64,000 nt of DNA from Rhizobium sp. (GTDB lineage: Bacteria; Pseudomonadota; Alphaproteobacteria; Rhizobiales; Rhizobiaceae), in the NCBI GenBank assembly GCA_002796995.1, contig PEKW01000003.1, positions 62,001 to 126,000 of the forward strand, given 5' to 3'. The position numbers and the translations under genes are program-made. A model generated the notes under the pieces. It worked only from the letters and a program-made list of their open reading frames with translations. It was not told the DNA's origin and did no database searches. Below, piece after piece: positions 16,906 through 25,588 of this stretch; the first letter of the stretch is position 1; every line of letters starts with the position of its first letter.

Positions 16906-16975
16906 AGGTCGTATCGGCAGAGAACCGCCGCATGAGCGAAAAACAAAGAAACTTCGTCCGCGCTCTGTTGAAGAC

Positions 16976-16981
16976 ACATTA
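16976..16981 (-). promoter_or_regulatory. -10 element of the small-RNA array
   Basis: TAATGT on the minus strand lies 16 bases downstream of the 13-base box, the same geometry as at the DUF1127 promoter. It predicts an RNA start near 16969, about 65 bases before the first hairpin. Confidence 0.45.
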
Positions 16982-16997
16982 GGCGGAAAACGCGCCG

Positions 16998-17010
16998 TTG
17001 TGCAGTGCAA
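16998..17010 (-). promoter_or_regulatory. T-N11-A box, copy 2 (small-RNA promoter)
   Basis: TTGCACTGCACAA on the minus strand is identical to the box at 16222-16234. The rest of the 660-base gap 16527-17187 holds the hairpin array, the CtrA-like box and no convincing protein gene. Confidence 0.55.
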
Positions 17011-17187
17011 TATTGTCATGGAAGCCATGCACGAGATGCATGATTGAGCCGGTGCGGGCGGGCGTGGAGACGCTAAGGGCCCGATTGTCTTTTGCCGGCG
17101 TTCGGCTCAAGAATGGCGGAAACGACCGGACGGCGGCCGTGCCAAGCGGCACGAGGCGCGCCGAACCGGGATGGGGACGGAGAATTC

Positions 17188-18291
17188 ATGTATCGCGGAC
17201 GGTTGAAACGGGATCTCGGCATCTGGGTGGAGAAGGGCCTGATCGGGCAGGGCGTGGCCGACGCACTGCTGCAGGAACATGATTCCCGCCGCTCGGCCTT
17301 CAGCATCGGCGGCGTGCTGATGGTTCTGGCCGCCGTGCTGATCTCAGCCTCGATCCTGCTGCTGATCGCCGCCAACTGGGAAGAGATCCCGCGGCTGGTC
17401 AAGGTCGGCGGCATCGTCGCGCTGATCTGGGTCTTTCATCTGCTGGCGGCCCTGGCCTTCGGCCGTGGCGCCGACCGCCTGGGCGGGGCCCTGCTGGTTC
17501 TGGGTGCGGCCTGTTTCGGCGGGGCGATCGCGCTGATCGGCCAGCTCTATCACCTGTCGGGCGATGCCTTCGACGCCATGCTCGTCTGGTTCGCCATGAC
17601 CGCGGTGTCGGCGGCCGCCTTCCGCTCCGGGGCACTGACGGCCATGGCCGGCATCCTGTCCTTTGCCGCCTTCGCCGCGCTGCTGGAACAGTTCAACGGC
17701 GATTGGCACATGCTCTACGGCTGGTGGCCGCTGTTTTCCGGCCTGATCATCGCTCTGCTGTCGCTGTGGACCGGCGCCGACCGAGCGCGGCATTTTATCT
17801 ACTGGCTGCTGCTGGCCTGGTTCGTCTGGATCTATACGCTGTCGATCGAGGTCGAGACGGCGATGACCTATGCGGCGGGCGGCACGATCGCCTTCCTGGT
17901 CGCCACCCTGCCGATCTCGCCGGCGGCGAATTTCCTGCGCCGGTTCGAACCGGCCTTTGCCTTCTATGCGCTGGTGCTGGCGCTTCTCGGCCTTGTGCTG
18001 CTGCATGCCGAATGGACCGATGGAACGGCGCTCGCCTTGCTCGGCATCGCCACCATCGCGCTGGCGCTCGCCGCACTGGCGCTGGAGGGGCGGGACAATG
18101 GCGCTGTGCGCTTCCTCGCCTACGCCGCCTTTGCCGGCGAAGTGCTTTACCTCTCCTATGTGACGATCGACTCCATGCTCGGTACTTCCGCCTTCTTCCT
18201 GCTGGCCGGCCTGGTTGTCGCGGTGCTGGCGGGTGTGGTGGTGAAGCTTGAAAAAGTGTTCGCCCGGCGGGCCGCGGAGGCAAGGACATGA
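17188..18291 (+). CDS. DUF2157 multi-pass membrane protein (367 aa)
   Basis: The N-terminal domain (MYRGRLKRDLGIWVEKGLIG, with DALLQEHD) is the soluble DUF2157 head. About ten hydrophobic segments follow from residue 30 (SIGGVLMVLAAVLISASILL; IARLVKV-type loops; LLGIATIALALAALALEG). The function is unknown; such proteins often pair with a GDYXXLXY protein, as here. ATG 17188 follows GGAG at suitable spacing. The stop overlaps the next start by 4 bases. Confidence 0.8.
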   Translation: MYRGRLKRDLGIWVEKGLIGQGVADALLQEHDSRRSAFSIGGVLMVLAAVLISASILLLIAANWEEIPRLVKVGGIVALIWVFHLLAALAFGRGADRLGGALLVLGAACFGGAIALIGQLYHLSGDAFDAMLVWFAMTAVSAAAFRSGALTAMAGILSFAAFAALLEQFNGDWHMLYGWWPLFSGLIIALLSLWTGADRARHFIYWLLLAWFVWIYTLSIEVETAMTYAAGGTIAFLVATLPISPAANFLRRFEPAFAFYALVLALLGLVLLHAEWTDGTALALLGIATIALALAALALEGRDNGAVRFLAYAAFAGEVLYLSYVTIDSMLGTSAFFLLAGLVVAVLAGVVVKLEKVFARRAAEART

Positions 18292-18878
18292 CTGTGGAAA
18301 CCCGCAAACCGAATACCATGCGTTATCTCGCCGTCGCGGTCGGGCTGGTGGTGCTGCAGACCGCGGTGCTCGGCTGGATGATCGAGGGCCGGGCCGGGAT
18401 CTTGCGCTCCGGCGAGGAGATCCTGCTGAAGACGGCGCCAGTCGATCCGCGCGACCTGCTGCGCGGCGACTACGTGATCCTCTCCTACGACGTCTCGACC
18501 ATCCCCGCGGCGCTGATTACCGGCGATCGTCCGGGTGGTCCCAGCTGGCAGGTGATGCAGGTGCGGCTGAAGCCCGGCGCGGATGGTTTTTGGACGGTGG
18601 CCGAAGCGTCCTTCGGCGCGCTGGCGCCGGCGGAGGGCAGTGTCGTGCTGCAGACGCAACGCTTCTACTTTTACGGCGCCGTCGAGGCGGGCGACAGCCT
18701 CACGGTCGATTACGGCATCGAGCGCTACTACGTGCCGGAGGGCGAGGGAAAAGAGATCGAGACGGGCCGCAACGAAGGCGACGTCGCCGTCGTCGTCCGC
18801 GTCGGCAAGGGCGGTCGCAGCCAGATCCGCGAACTGCGCATGGACGGCGTCGCGCTCTATCAGGAGCCCTTGTACTAG
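18288..18878 (+). CDS. GDYXXLXY domain protein (196 aa)
   Basis: This is a membrane-anchored protein with one N-terminal helix (YLAVAVGLVVLQTAVLGWMI) and the diagnostic motif GDYVILSY at about residues 60-67, preceded by DPRDLLR. A second region, YYVPEGEGKEIE, is also typical of the family. It is translationally coupled (ATGA) to the DUF2157 gene, and the two probably form a membrane pair of unknown function. Confidence 0.82.
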   Translation: MTVETRKPNTMRYLAVAVGLVVLQTAVLGWMIEGRAGILRSGEEILLKTAPVDPRDLLRGDYVILSYDVSTIPAALITGDRPGGPSWQVMQVRLKPGADGFWTVAEASFGALAPAEGSVVLQTQRFYFYGAVEAGDSLTVDYGIERYYVPEGEGKEIETGRNEGDVAVVVRVGKGGRSQIRELRMDGVALYQEPLY

Positions 18879-18923
18879 CAGGACGCCGGCCGGCTGTCTG
18901 GACGGCGTCGGGACGCCGCCGCG

Positions 18924-19568
18924 TCAGCCCGCGCCGTTGCCCGTGAGCAGGCCGTCGATCTGTCCGGCCAGCGCTTCGATTTCGGACTCGGCATCGATCG
19001 GCACGACGCCGACCACCGAACAGAGGTCGGAAACGTATCCGTTGATCGTCTGCCGCACGCAGCTCAGATAACGGTCGGGCCTGACACCGGCGGCGACCAT
19101 CTCCTCCTGCGTCACCGGATCGCGCGGCGAAAGCAGCCGGGCGTTTTCGATCTGCAGCCCGGCGGTTGGACCAAAGGAGCGGAAATTGCGCTTGTAGTTG
19201 CGCGCAACGATCAGCGAGCCGGGCCTCGGTCCAAGGCCGGCGGCGTGAAGGCGATGGCTGGCGATCCAGATCTCGGCGAGCCGCCTGGAAATCGGCGTGG
19301 CCAGCGCTTCCTTCCACACGGATATCGGATAACGTCCGCTGAACTCGGCCTCGTCCATCTGTGACAGCTGACTGTCCGTCGGACGGCTTCGCGCAGTCGA
19401 ATCGATCTTGCCGGAGCGGACGTGGAAGTATTTCTCCTGTCGTATCGGATTGTAGAACATCCACTTGCCGAGATGAACGTCGTAAAGCCTGCCGTCGATA
19501 CGACAGCGCTTCGTCAGCGTGTTGAGGGACAGGGTCGAATAGACCACGCAAGGAGGGGGAGATGCCAT
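18924..19568 (-). CDS. Hypothetical protein (214 aa)
   Basis: I do not recognise a family. The predicted product is mostly soluble. The first third is basic (RLYDVHLGKWMFYNP, RQEKYFHVRSGKIDS), the middle is helical (RLAEIWIASHRLHAAGLGP) and the C-terminal part contains two Cys (YLSCVRQTINGYVSDLCS). Codon use looks native. ATG 19568 gives a plausible start but no clear ribosome site is seen; an open frame continues to 19859. The 306 bases between this start and tRNA-Leu hold only a tRNA promoter. Confidence 0.5.
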   Translation of the reverse strand: MASPPPCVVYSTLSLNTLTKRCRIDGRLYDVHLGKWMFYNPIRQEKYFHVRSGKIDSTARSRPTDSQLSQMDEAEFSGRYPISVWKEALATPISRRLAEIWIASHRLHAAGLGPRPGSLIVARNYKRNFRSFGPTAGLQIENARLLSPRDPVTQEEMVAAGVRPDRYLSCVRQTINGYVSDLCSVVGVVPIDAESEIEALAGQIDGLLTGNGAG

Positions 19569-19792
19569 TGGCGACGTTCCCGATGGTTGCTTGTGACGGT
19601 TTTGTGACAAAAATGCCGATATACTCACCGATGTAAAGACCGAAATTGAGCGCTGCAGGGTTGCAGCACGCGCCGAACTATCCGTTGACGCCCGGTGCCG
19701 CACGGCAGTCGGGCGCCCGCGCATGGCTTTCGGCGCACCATCCGAGGCCGCGCCTTTCCTTGTGTGGGCGGCGACAGAACCGTCATTTTTCC

Positions 19793-19821
19793 TTTGCGCG
19801 TGGAAAAACGGGTGATATAGA
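19793..19821 (+). promoter_or_regulatory. Promoter of tRNA-Leu
   Basis: TTTGCG and TATAGA are separated by 17 bases and end 53 bases before the mature tRNA. This is a reasonable housekeeping promoter. Confidence 0.45.
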
Positions 19822-19874
19822 GACGCGCGCTCCGGAGGGGCCATGCGCAAGGGCTGCATGCGTTTGCTTTGGAC

Positions 19875-19959
<85 letters not shown>

Positions 19960-20144
19960 GATTGCCGAGCGGGGCGGTGCGAGACGGACCGGGTGACGAT
20001 CCCGCTGCTGTTATCACCGTTTTGCCTGGCAGGAATGCTTGAAGACTGCGCCGCAGCCACGTCCGGGAACATAGGATTCCGGCGTCGTGCTCAGGGAAAC
20101 AACCGGCTGTCCGAGCACGGCCGCCACGACATGAAGGTAAGAAC

Positions 20145-21626
20145 ATGCAGGTTATCGAAACGCTCGCTGAAGGGCTGAAGCGCGAAATCAAGGTCGTTAT
20201 TCCGGCCAAGGACATGGAAGCTCGCATGAATGAGCGCCTGGCCGAGACCAAGGACAAGGTCCGCATCAACGGCTTCCGCCCGGGCAAGGTTCCGGTCGGT
20301 CACCTGAAGAAGATGTACGGCAAGTCGATCATGGCCGAACTGGTCAACGAGATCATCCGCGAGCAGCCTTCCGCCATCCTGTCGGAGCGCGGCGAAAAGT
20401 CGGCGACCCAGCCGGAAATCGCCATGACCGAGGACGAGGCGGAAGCCGACAAGATCCTGACCGCCCAGGCCGACCTCGAGTTCACGCTCTCCTACGAGAT
20501 CATCCCGCCGATCGAACTGAAGCCGGTCGACGGCCTCAAGGTCACCCGCGAAGTGGTCGACGTTTCGGATGCGGAAGTGATCGAGCAGATCGAGAAGATC
20601 GCCGAGAACGCCCGCACCTTCGAGACCAAGAAGGGCAAGGCCGCCGAAGGCGACCGCGTCACCATGGATTACCTCGGCAAGGTCGACGGCGTTGCCTTCG
20701 ACGGCGGCAAGGACGAGGATGCCGAACTGGTCATCGGCTCGAACCGCTTCATCCCCGGTTTCGAAGACCAGCTCGTCGGCCTGAAGGCTGGCGATGAAAA
20801 GGTCATTACCGTCAACTTCCCGGTCGACTATCCGGCCGCCAACCTCGCCGGCAAGGAAGCCACCTTCGACATCACCGTCAAGGAAGTCGCTGCTCCCGCC
20901 GCCATCGAACTGAACGACGAGCTTGCCACCAAGCTCGGCGTCGAATCGCTCGACAAGCTGAAGGAAATCGTCCGCGGCCAGATCGAGAGCCAGTACGGCA
21001 ACGTCACCCGCCAGAAGGTCAAGCGTCAGATCCTCGACCAGCTGGACGAGCTCTACAAGTTCGACACGCCTTCCAAGCTCGTTGACGCCGAGTTCGAGAA
21101 CATCTGGCGCCAGATCAACACCGATCTCGCCCAGTCCGGCAAGACCTTCGCCGACGAAGACACGACCGAAGAAGAAGCCCGCACCGAATACCGCACGCTC
21201 GCCGAGCGCCGCGTTCGTCTCGGCCTCGTTCTCTCGGAAATCGGTGAAAAGGGCGGCGTCGAAGTCTCCGAGGACGAAATGCAGCGGGCCCTGTTCGCCC
21301 AGCTTCAGCAGTTCCCGGGCCAGGAAAAGCAGATCCTCGACTTCTTCCGCAACACGCCCGGCGCTTCCGCTTCGCTGCGCGCCCCGATCTTCGAAGAGAA
21401 GGTCATCGACAAGCTGCTGGCTGAGATCGACGTGACCGACAAGAAGGTCTCCAAGGAAGAGCTGCTGGCCGAAGACGAAGCCGAAGAAGGCGACAAGCCG
21501 GCCAAGAAGGCAGCCCCGAAGAAGAAGGCTGCTGCCAAGGCTGACGACGCTGCCGAAGGCGAAGAAGCCGCTCCGAAGAAGAAGGCTGCTCCGAAGAAGA
21601 AGGCCGCCGAAGGCGACGCCGAGTAA
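20145..21626 (+). CDS. tig: Trigger factor with Lys/Ala-rich tail (493 aa)
   Basis: This is the ribosome-associated chaperone and peptidyl-prolyl isomerase. The ribosome-binding signature is [19 protein letters not shown] near residue 44, the FKBP-like domain ([19 protein letters not shown]) lies near 170, and the C-terminal SurA-like chaperone region lies near 260-430. The tail after residue 440 repeats PKKKA-type units ([20 protein letters not shown], then [14 protein letters not shown]). A variant of this tail recurs as a fragment at 23419-23482. The gene is followed by a strong terminator. Confidence 0.95.
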   Translation: MQVIETLAEGLKREIKVVIPAKDMEARMNERLAETKDKVRINGFRPGKVPVGHLKKMYGKSIMAELVNEIIREQPSAILSERGEKSATQPEIAMTEDEAEADKILTAQADLEFTLSYEIIPPIELKPVDGLKVTREVVDVSDAEVIEQIEKIAENARTFETKKGKAAEGDRVTMDYLGKVDGVAFDGGKDEDAELVIGSNRFIPGFEDQLVGLKAGDEKVITVNFPVDYPAANLAGKEATFDITVKEVAAPAAIELNDELATKLGVESLDKLKEIVRGQIESQYGNVTRQKVKRQILDQLDELYKFDTPSKLVDAEFENIWRQINTDLAQSGKTFADEDTTEEEARTEYRTLAERRVRLGLVLSEIGEKGGVEVSEDEMQRALFAQLQQFPGQEKQILDFFRNTPGASASLRAPIFEEKVIDKLLAEIDVTDKKVSKEELLAEDEAEEGDKPAKKAAPKKKAAAKADDAAEGEEAAPKKKAAPKKKAAEGDAE

Positions 21627-21651
21627 GCTTCCGACATTTCATCGCATAGAG

Positions 21652-21677
21652 AAAGCCGCCCTCCGGGGCGGCTTTTT
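21652..21677 (+). terminator. tig terminator
   Basis: AAAGCCGCC-CTCCGG-GGCGGCTTT forms a 9-bp stem ending in five T, 25 bases after the tig stop. Confidence 0.85.
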
Positions 21678-21700
21678 CGTTGTGACTGTCGTTCTCCTTC

Positions 21701-22501
21701 TCAGAATTCCATGAGCAGGGGGCAGTGGTCGGAGACCTCAGGCGTGCGCACCACCTCGAAGTACTTTACCGCGACATCCGCCGTCACCAGCATGTAGTCG
21801 GCAAAACGCCCTTCCTTCTTGTAGAACGAGGTACGGGTATCGCGGTGGCCGCGCGACGTGATGAGATCCGTCAGGCCGAGCGCGCCGAGCGTTTCGAATG
21901 TCGCGCTGTCCGGCAGGAGATTGAAGTCGCCGCAGACGACGAGCGGTTCGTCGGGCCGCCAGACGCGCTCGATCAGCGCCTTGAAGGCCGCGGCCTGGGC
22001 CGCCCGGGCGGGCGTGTCGCCCTTTCCGGCGATGTCGCGCAGCCCGTGGATCTGGGCGACGCTGAAGGAACGGCCAGCCTCGTAGTCGAACAGGCGGATG
22101 CAGTGGGCATTGCGCGATCGCGGATGCGGGCCGAAACCGTCGGGCGAGAACGCGCCGTGGACGAAGTCCATGGCCTGGCCGATGACCGGCAGGCTATTGC
22201 GCACGAAGGTCGCCAGCCCGAATTCCTGCCAGGAACGGGTCTCGCCGTCGAACAGCTCGCCGCGCGCGGTGGGGCAGAAGAAGCCGTCATGGCCGGGCAA
22301 GGCCGCGCGGATCTCGTCGAACAGATTGGCGCGCTGCTGCAGCTCGACGCCGTGGTCGCGGTAGCTCAGCCACTCCGACCGGCTGCCCGGCGCGCGCGGC
22401 ACTTCCTGCAGGCAGTAGATGTCGGCGTCTGCCTGAGAGAGATAGTCCATCAGGGGCGCATGCAGCATGCCGCCCCAGACATTGAGCGATATGATCCGCA
22501 T
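21701..22501 (-). CDS. Endonuclease/exonuclease/phosphatase family protein (266 aa)
   Basis: The DNase I/exonuclease III fold is shown by its ordered motifs: ISLNVWGG at the start, IYCLQEVPR near residue 30 with the metal-binding Glu, VVCGDFNLLPDSATF near 188, and VSDHCPLL at the end with the catalytic Asp-His. The substrate is unknown; members hydrolyse DNA, RNA or phosphoesters. It is convergent with tig and ends 23 bases after the tig terminator. The next gene upstream on this strand is a truncated transporter. Confidence 0.85.
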   Translation of the reverse strand: MRIISLNVWGGMLHAPLMDYLSQADADIYCLQEVPRAPGSRSEWLSYRDHGVELQQRANLFDEIRAALPGHDGFFCPTARGELFDGETRSWQEFGLATFVRNSLPVIGQAMDFVHGAFSPDGFGPHPRSRNAHCIRLFDYEAGRSFSVAQIHGLRDIAGKGDTPARAAQAAAFKALIERVWRPDEPLVVCGDFNLLPDSATFETLGALGLTDLITSRGHRDTRTSFYKKEGRFADYMLVTADVAVKYFEVVRTPEVSDHCPLLMEF

Positions 22502-22612
22502 CGTCGTCCTGCCTCTCTCCCTTTCCGTCCGTCATGGTGCCGGCGGGATTGAACACGCAAGCGCGCGGCTCCACCAGAGGTTTTGATGGCCAAGAGGACG
22601 GGCCGCCGCCCG

Positions 22613-23206
22613 TCAGCGGTGGACGGGCAGGCGGCGGGTCGCGACGAGCGAAATGGCGGCCAGCAGCAGCACGCCGCCGCCATAGGCATAGCTCGTGCCG
22701 GCAAGGCCGAGATAGGGGGCGGTGAGGCCCGCGACGATCGCGGGGAGCGAGAAGGCGAGATAGCTTTCGACGAAGAAGGCGGACAGCAGGGCGGCCCGGT
22801 CGTCGGCATCGGCCAGCGGCAGCACGATGCGCAGGATGGCGGAGAAATTGGCGCCGAAGCCGATGCCGACCACCGCCGTGCCGGCGAACAACAGCACGAC
22901 ATTCTGCAGGTGAATGCCGGTCAGTGTGACCGCCACGCCGATCATCAGCGACAGCGTGCCGATCACCATGATCCGACTGGCCGCCAGGCCCCGCAGGGTC
23001 ATCACCGAAAGGCTCGCGACCAGCATCAGCATCGAGACCACCGATGCGCCGATCAGCGGCGAGCGTATGCCGGTGGCGACGCTGACGAGGCTCGGCATCA
23101 GCGAGAGGTAGAAGCCGGCAAGCGCCCATCCGGCGACGTTGACCGGCGTGGTCATCAGCACGGCGGCGAGCGCCTTGGCGGGAATGCGCACGGCGGGCTT
23201 GAGCGA
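22613..23206 (-). pseudogene. MFS transporter, C-terminal half only
   Basis: About 198 codons encode the last six helices of a major facilitator transporter (PAVRIPAKALAAVLMTTPVN, then LAGFYLSLMPSLVSVATG; LFAGTAVVGIGFGANFSAIL). The N-terminal half is missing. At 23207 the frame runs, still open, into a fragment of sth, so the gene was truncated by recombination at a GGCGAGCG microhomology. Any product would be a chimera without a transporter N-domain. Confidence 0.8.
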
Positions 23207-23423
23207 GGCGAGCGTCGGATAGTTGAAGGTGTTCTCGACGAAATATTCGACCGTGCCCTTGAGGTTCAGCACCGCCTGGCCGATGTGCACGAGTTCGGTC
23301 GCGCCTTCGCCGACTATGTGGACGCCGAGCAGGCGGCGGGTCTTCAGCGAGAAGATCATCTTCAACAGCCCGCTGTCGAGGCCCATGATGTGGCCGCGCG
23401 AGGTTTCGCGGAAATGGGCGACG
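23207..23423 (-). pseudogene. Fragment of soluble transhydrogenase sth
   Basis: These 217 bases are a divergent copy of 25652-25868 inside the intact sth gene, in the same orientation. I count 10 differences, and the encoded peptide (VAHFRETSRGHIMGLDSGLL, continuing to ENTFNYPTLA) is identical, so all changes are silent. It is fused in frame to the truncated MFS gene. It cannot encode a functional enzyme. Confidence 0.88.
23207..23423. repeat. 217-bp direct repeat, left copy
   Basis: It pairs with 25652-25868 at about 95% identity. The two copies bracket about 2.2 kb that includes the ATPase-TOPRIM gene. Confidence 0.88.
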
Positions 23424-23482
23424 CTGCCGAAGGCGAAGAAGCCGCTCCGAAGAAGAAGGCCGTCGAAGGCGACGCCGAGTAA
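23419..23482 (+). pseudogene. Variant trigger-factor tail fragment
   Basis: These bases match the last codons of tig but form a different allele. It has one PKKKA-type unit fewer, an Ala to Val change before EGDAE, and the same TAA. The fragment is joined to the sth fragment at a shared GCGACGC and is followed by its own terminator. It is a leftover of a second, related tig locus. Confidence 0.85.
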
Positions 23483-23509
23483 GCTCCGAATTGTTGAAGT
23501 CACATGTGG

Positions 23510-23538
23510 AAAAACCGCCCGGTGGGGGCGGCCTTTTT
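23510..23538 (+). terminator. Terminator behind the tig-tail fragment
   Basis: CCGCCC-GGTGG-GGGCGG with flanking A and T tracts, 28 bases after the fragment's stop. It occupies the same place as the terminator of intact tig but differs in sequence. The remaining bases to 23858 show no gene. Confidence 0.65.
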
Positions 23539-23858
23539 GCTGGTGGAGGAGGCATGGGGCGGCTGTGGGGCGGGGGAGCCTGGCTGTTCTGGAGAGCGGT
23601 TCTCCCACCAAGGTATAGCGTCTCCGGCCGCTACCGGCCATAAGGAATGCTCAGAACATCAGGATGGGTGCGCCTCACCTTCAGTGGCGACTACCATTCT
23701 CAACAGCGCCCGTCTGTGTCGCGAAGGCGAAGTTTCGCGAGGCTGCGCTCAAGCGTCGGACCCGAGGCGGAAGCCGGCCAAGGAGACGCGCTTCCGGCGG
23801 CCTAGTCAAACGACCGCGCCTTTGCTCTACTCCAAGAATCTATTCAAAGGAGTTGGCC

Positions 23859-25454
23859 GTGCGTCTACTTAATGCCCATATCATCAGGTTCCGCCGGTTC
23901 TCCGATTTGACAATTCAGAACATCCCCGCGAGCGCCAAATTGGTCGTGCTGGCCGGCCCGAATGGATCCGGCAAGTCATCGCTCTTCGATGCTCTGCTGT
24001 TGAAATACCGGATAAACACAGGATCCGGATGGAACAGAGACAGCAAGTACTACGATCGGCCGCAGGAAGAAGCGGTTGATGTCCACGCAAGAATCTCCAT
24101 TGTAACGGACGTCGGCGACACATTCGCAAAGGGCAACCTCTATGTTCGAACTGCGTATCGCAACGATCCTGAGTTCGCCACTAGCTCCCTCTCTCGACAA
24201 GGTGCCGTCCTTGATAACATGAACTTGTTTCGCCTGATTGAGCCGGATGCCACTGTCAGCACCAATTATCAACGCCTTGCCTCCCAAGCTATGGAGGACG
24301 ACTTCGTTAATGAGGCGGAGTCGACGACAATGGGTGCCTACCGCGAGAAACTGATTGGAGAAATCCGAACACCGCTTAATCGACTATTCCCCGATCTGAC
24401 CTTCGTTGGTGTCGGCAATCCCCTCGATCAGGGCACTTTCCAGTTCGACAAGGGCACATCGAAGGGCTTTGATTACAAAAACTTGTCCGGTGGAGAGAAG
24501 GCGTCTTTCGACTTGATCCTGGACTTCGTTGTGAAGCGACGTAGCTATACGGATGCCATATACTGCATTGATGAACCCGAAACTCACATGAACACGCGCC
24601 TGCAGGGTGCACTGCTCGAAGAACTAGTTGAACTACTTCCGGGCAACTCCCAGCTCTGGATCGCGTCCCACTCGATCGGAATGATGCGGAAGGCCCGCGA
24701 AATGTACGATGCCGACCCGACATCGGTGGCCTTCATCGATTTCAGTGGTCACGATTTCGACCAAGTAATCACGCTCTCGCCGAGCAAGCCTACCCGTGCG
24801 TTTTGGGAGGGCGTGATGCACGTAGCTCTCGACGACCTCGTTGCCTTGATGGCGCCAAAGCAAGTGGTCATTTGTGAAGGCAATCCGGCGGGCGTGGTGC
24901 CCGGGAAAAACACCGAGCACGACGCCCGGATATATGAAGCAATCTTTGGCGACGAGATGCCAGAGACCACCTTCATCTCCGCTGGCAACTCGAAGGAGGT
25001 GCAGAACGACTTTCTCGGACTAGCGACTGTGCTGCCTAAGTTAGCTTCGGGCATGAAGATCATTCGCCTGATCGACTTGGACGACCATACCCCAACCGAT
25101 GTCGCGGACTTCACGAAGAAGGACATACACGTTCTTAGCCGCCGACATCTTGAGGTCTATCTCTACGACGACGAGGTGCTGACTGCTCTGTGCGCTTCGG
25201 TTGGAAAGCCTGAGAAAGCAGCGGATCTCATCGCCGCAAAAGCCGCTGCGATCGACGGTGTAGTGAAGGCCGGGTATCCTGCGGACGACATTAAGAAGGC
25301 GGCCGGTGCCATCTACAACGCGGCCAAGCGGATGCTCTCTTTGACCCAAGCGGGGAACGACGCACCCGCGTTCGCCCGAAACACGCTGTCGAAGCTCATC
25401 AAGCCTAGCATGGCTGTATACTCCCAGCTACGCAAGGACGTATTCGGCATCTGA
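23859..25454 (+). CDS. ATPase-TOPRIM protein, OLD/PARIS-like candidate defence protein (531 aa)
   Basis: The N-terminal ABC/AAA15-type ATPase has Walker A GPNGSGKSS at 33-41, signature LSGGEK at 209-214, Walker B AIYCIDEPE at 233-241 and an H-loop ASHS at 269-272. The C-terminal part has a TOPRIM-like set: VVICEGNP with Glu 340, then LIDLDD at 404-409, then RRHLEVYL at 428-435. The last resembles DUF4435 or OLD nucleases. ATPase plus TOPRIM is the architecture of OLD, Gabija GajA and, as separate or fused genes, PARIS. GTG 23859 follows AAAGGAG. Base composition is clearly AT-richer than in neighbouring genes, and recombinant fragments flank it. Defence function is inferred. Confidence 0.75.
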   Translation: MRLLNAHIIRFRRFSDLTIQNIPASAKLVVLAGPNGSGKSSLFDALLLKYRINTGSGWNRDSKYYDRPQEEAVDVHARISIVTDVGDTFAKGNLYVRTAYRNDPEFATSSLSRQGAVLDNMNLFRLIEPDATVSTNYQRLASQAMEDDFVNEAESTTMGAYREKLIGEIRTPLNRLFPDLTFVGVGNPLDQGTFQFDKGTSKGFDYKNLSGGEKASFDLILDFVVKRRSYTDAIYCIDEPETHMNTRLQGALLEELVELLPGNSQLWIASHSIGMMRKAREMYDADPTSVAFIDFSGHDFDQVITLSPSKPTRAFWEGVMHVALDDLVALMAPKQVVICEGNPAGVVPGKNTEHDARIYEAIFGDEMPETTFISAGNSKEVQNDFLGLATVLPKLASGMKIIRLIDLDDHTPTDVADFTKKDIHVLSRRHLEVYLYDDEVLTALCASVGKPEKAADLIAAKAAAIDGVVKAGYPADDIKKAAGAIYNAAKRMLSLTQAGNDAPAFARNTLSKLIKPSMAVYSQLRKDVFGI

Positions 25455-25588
25455 TCAGGCCTGCATATTGCCTTTTATGTGCTGCCTCATTGAAGCTCCA
25501 TTATCTAAGGCCCAAAGGAGTGCTTACAGGTCGCCGTGGAAAGTCGCACGATCTGACTCTTTTTCCAATCCAAACCACCCAGCCCCAA

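Noticed and set aside
16523-16933. A 136-codon minus-strand open frame across the hairpin array
   Set aside because: It runs through perfect stem-loops and a T-rich terminator, gives a Ser/Pro/Arg-rich low-complexity product, and overlaps the DUF1127 start in another frame. The structures explain the sequence better.
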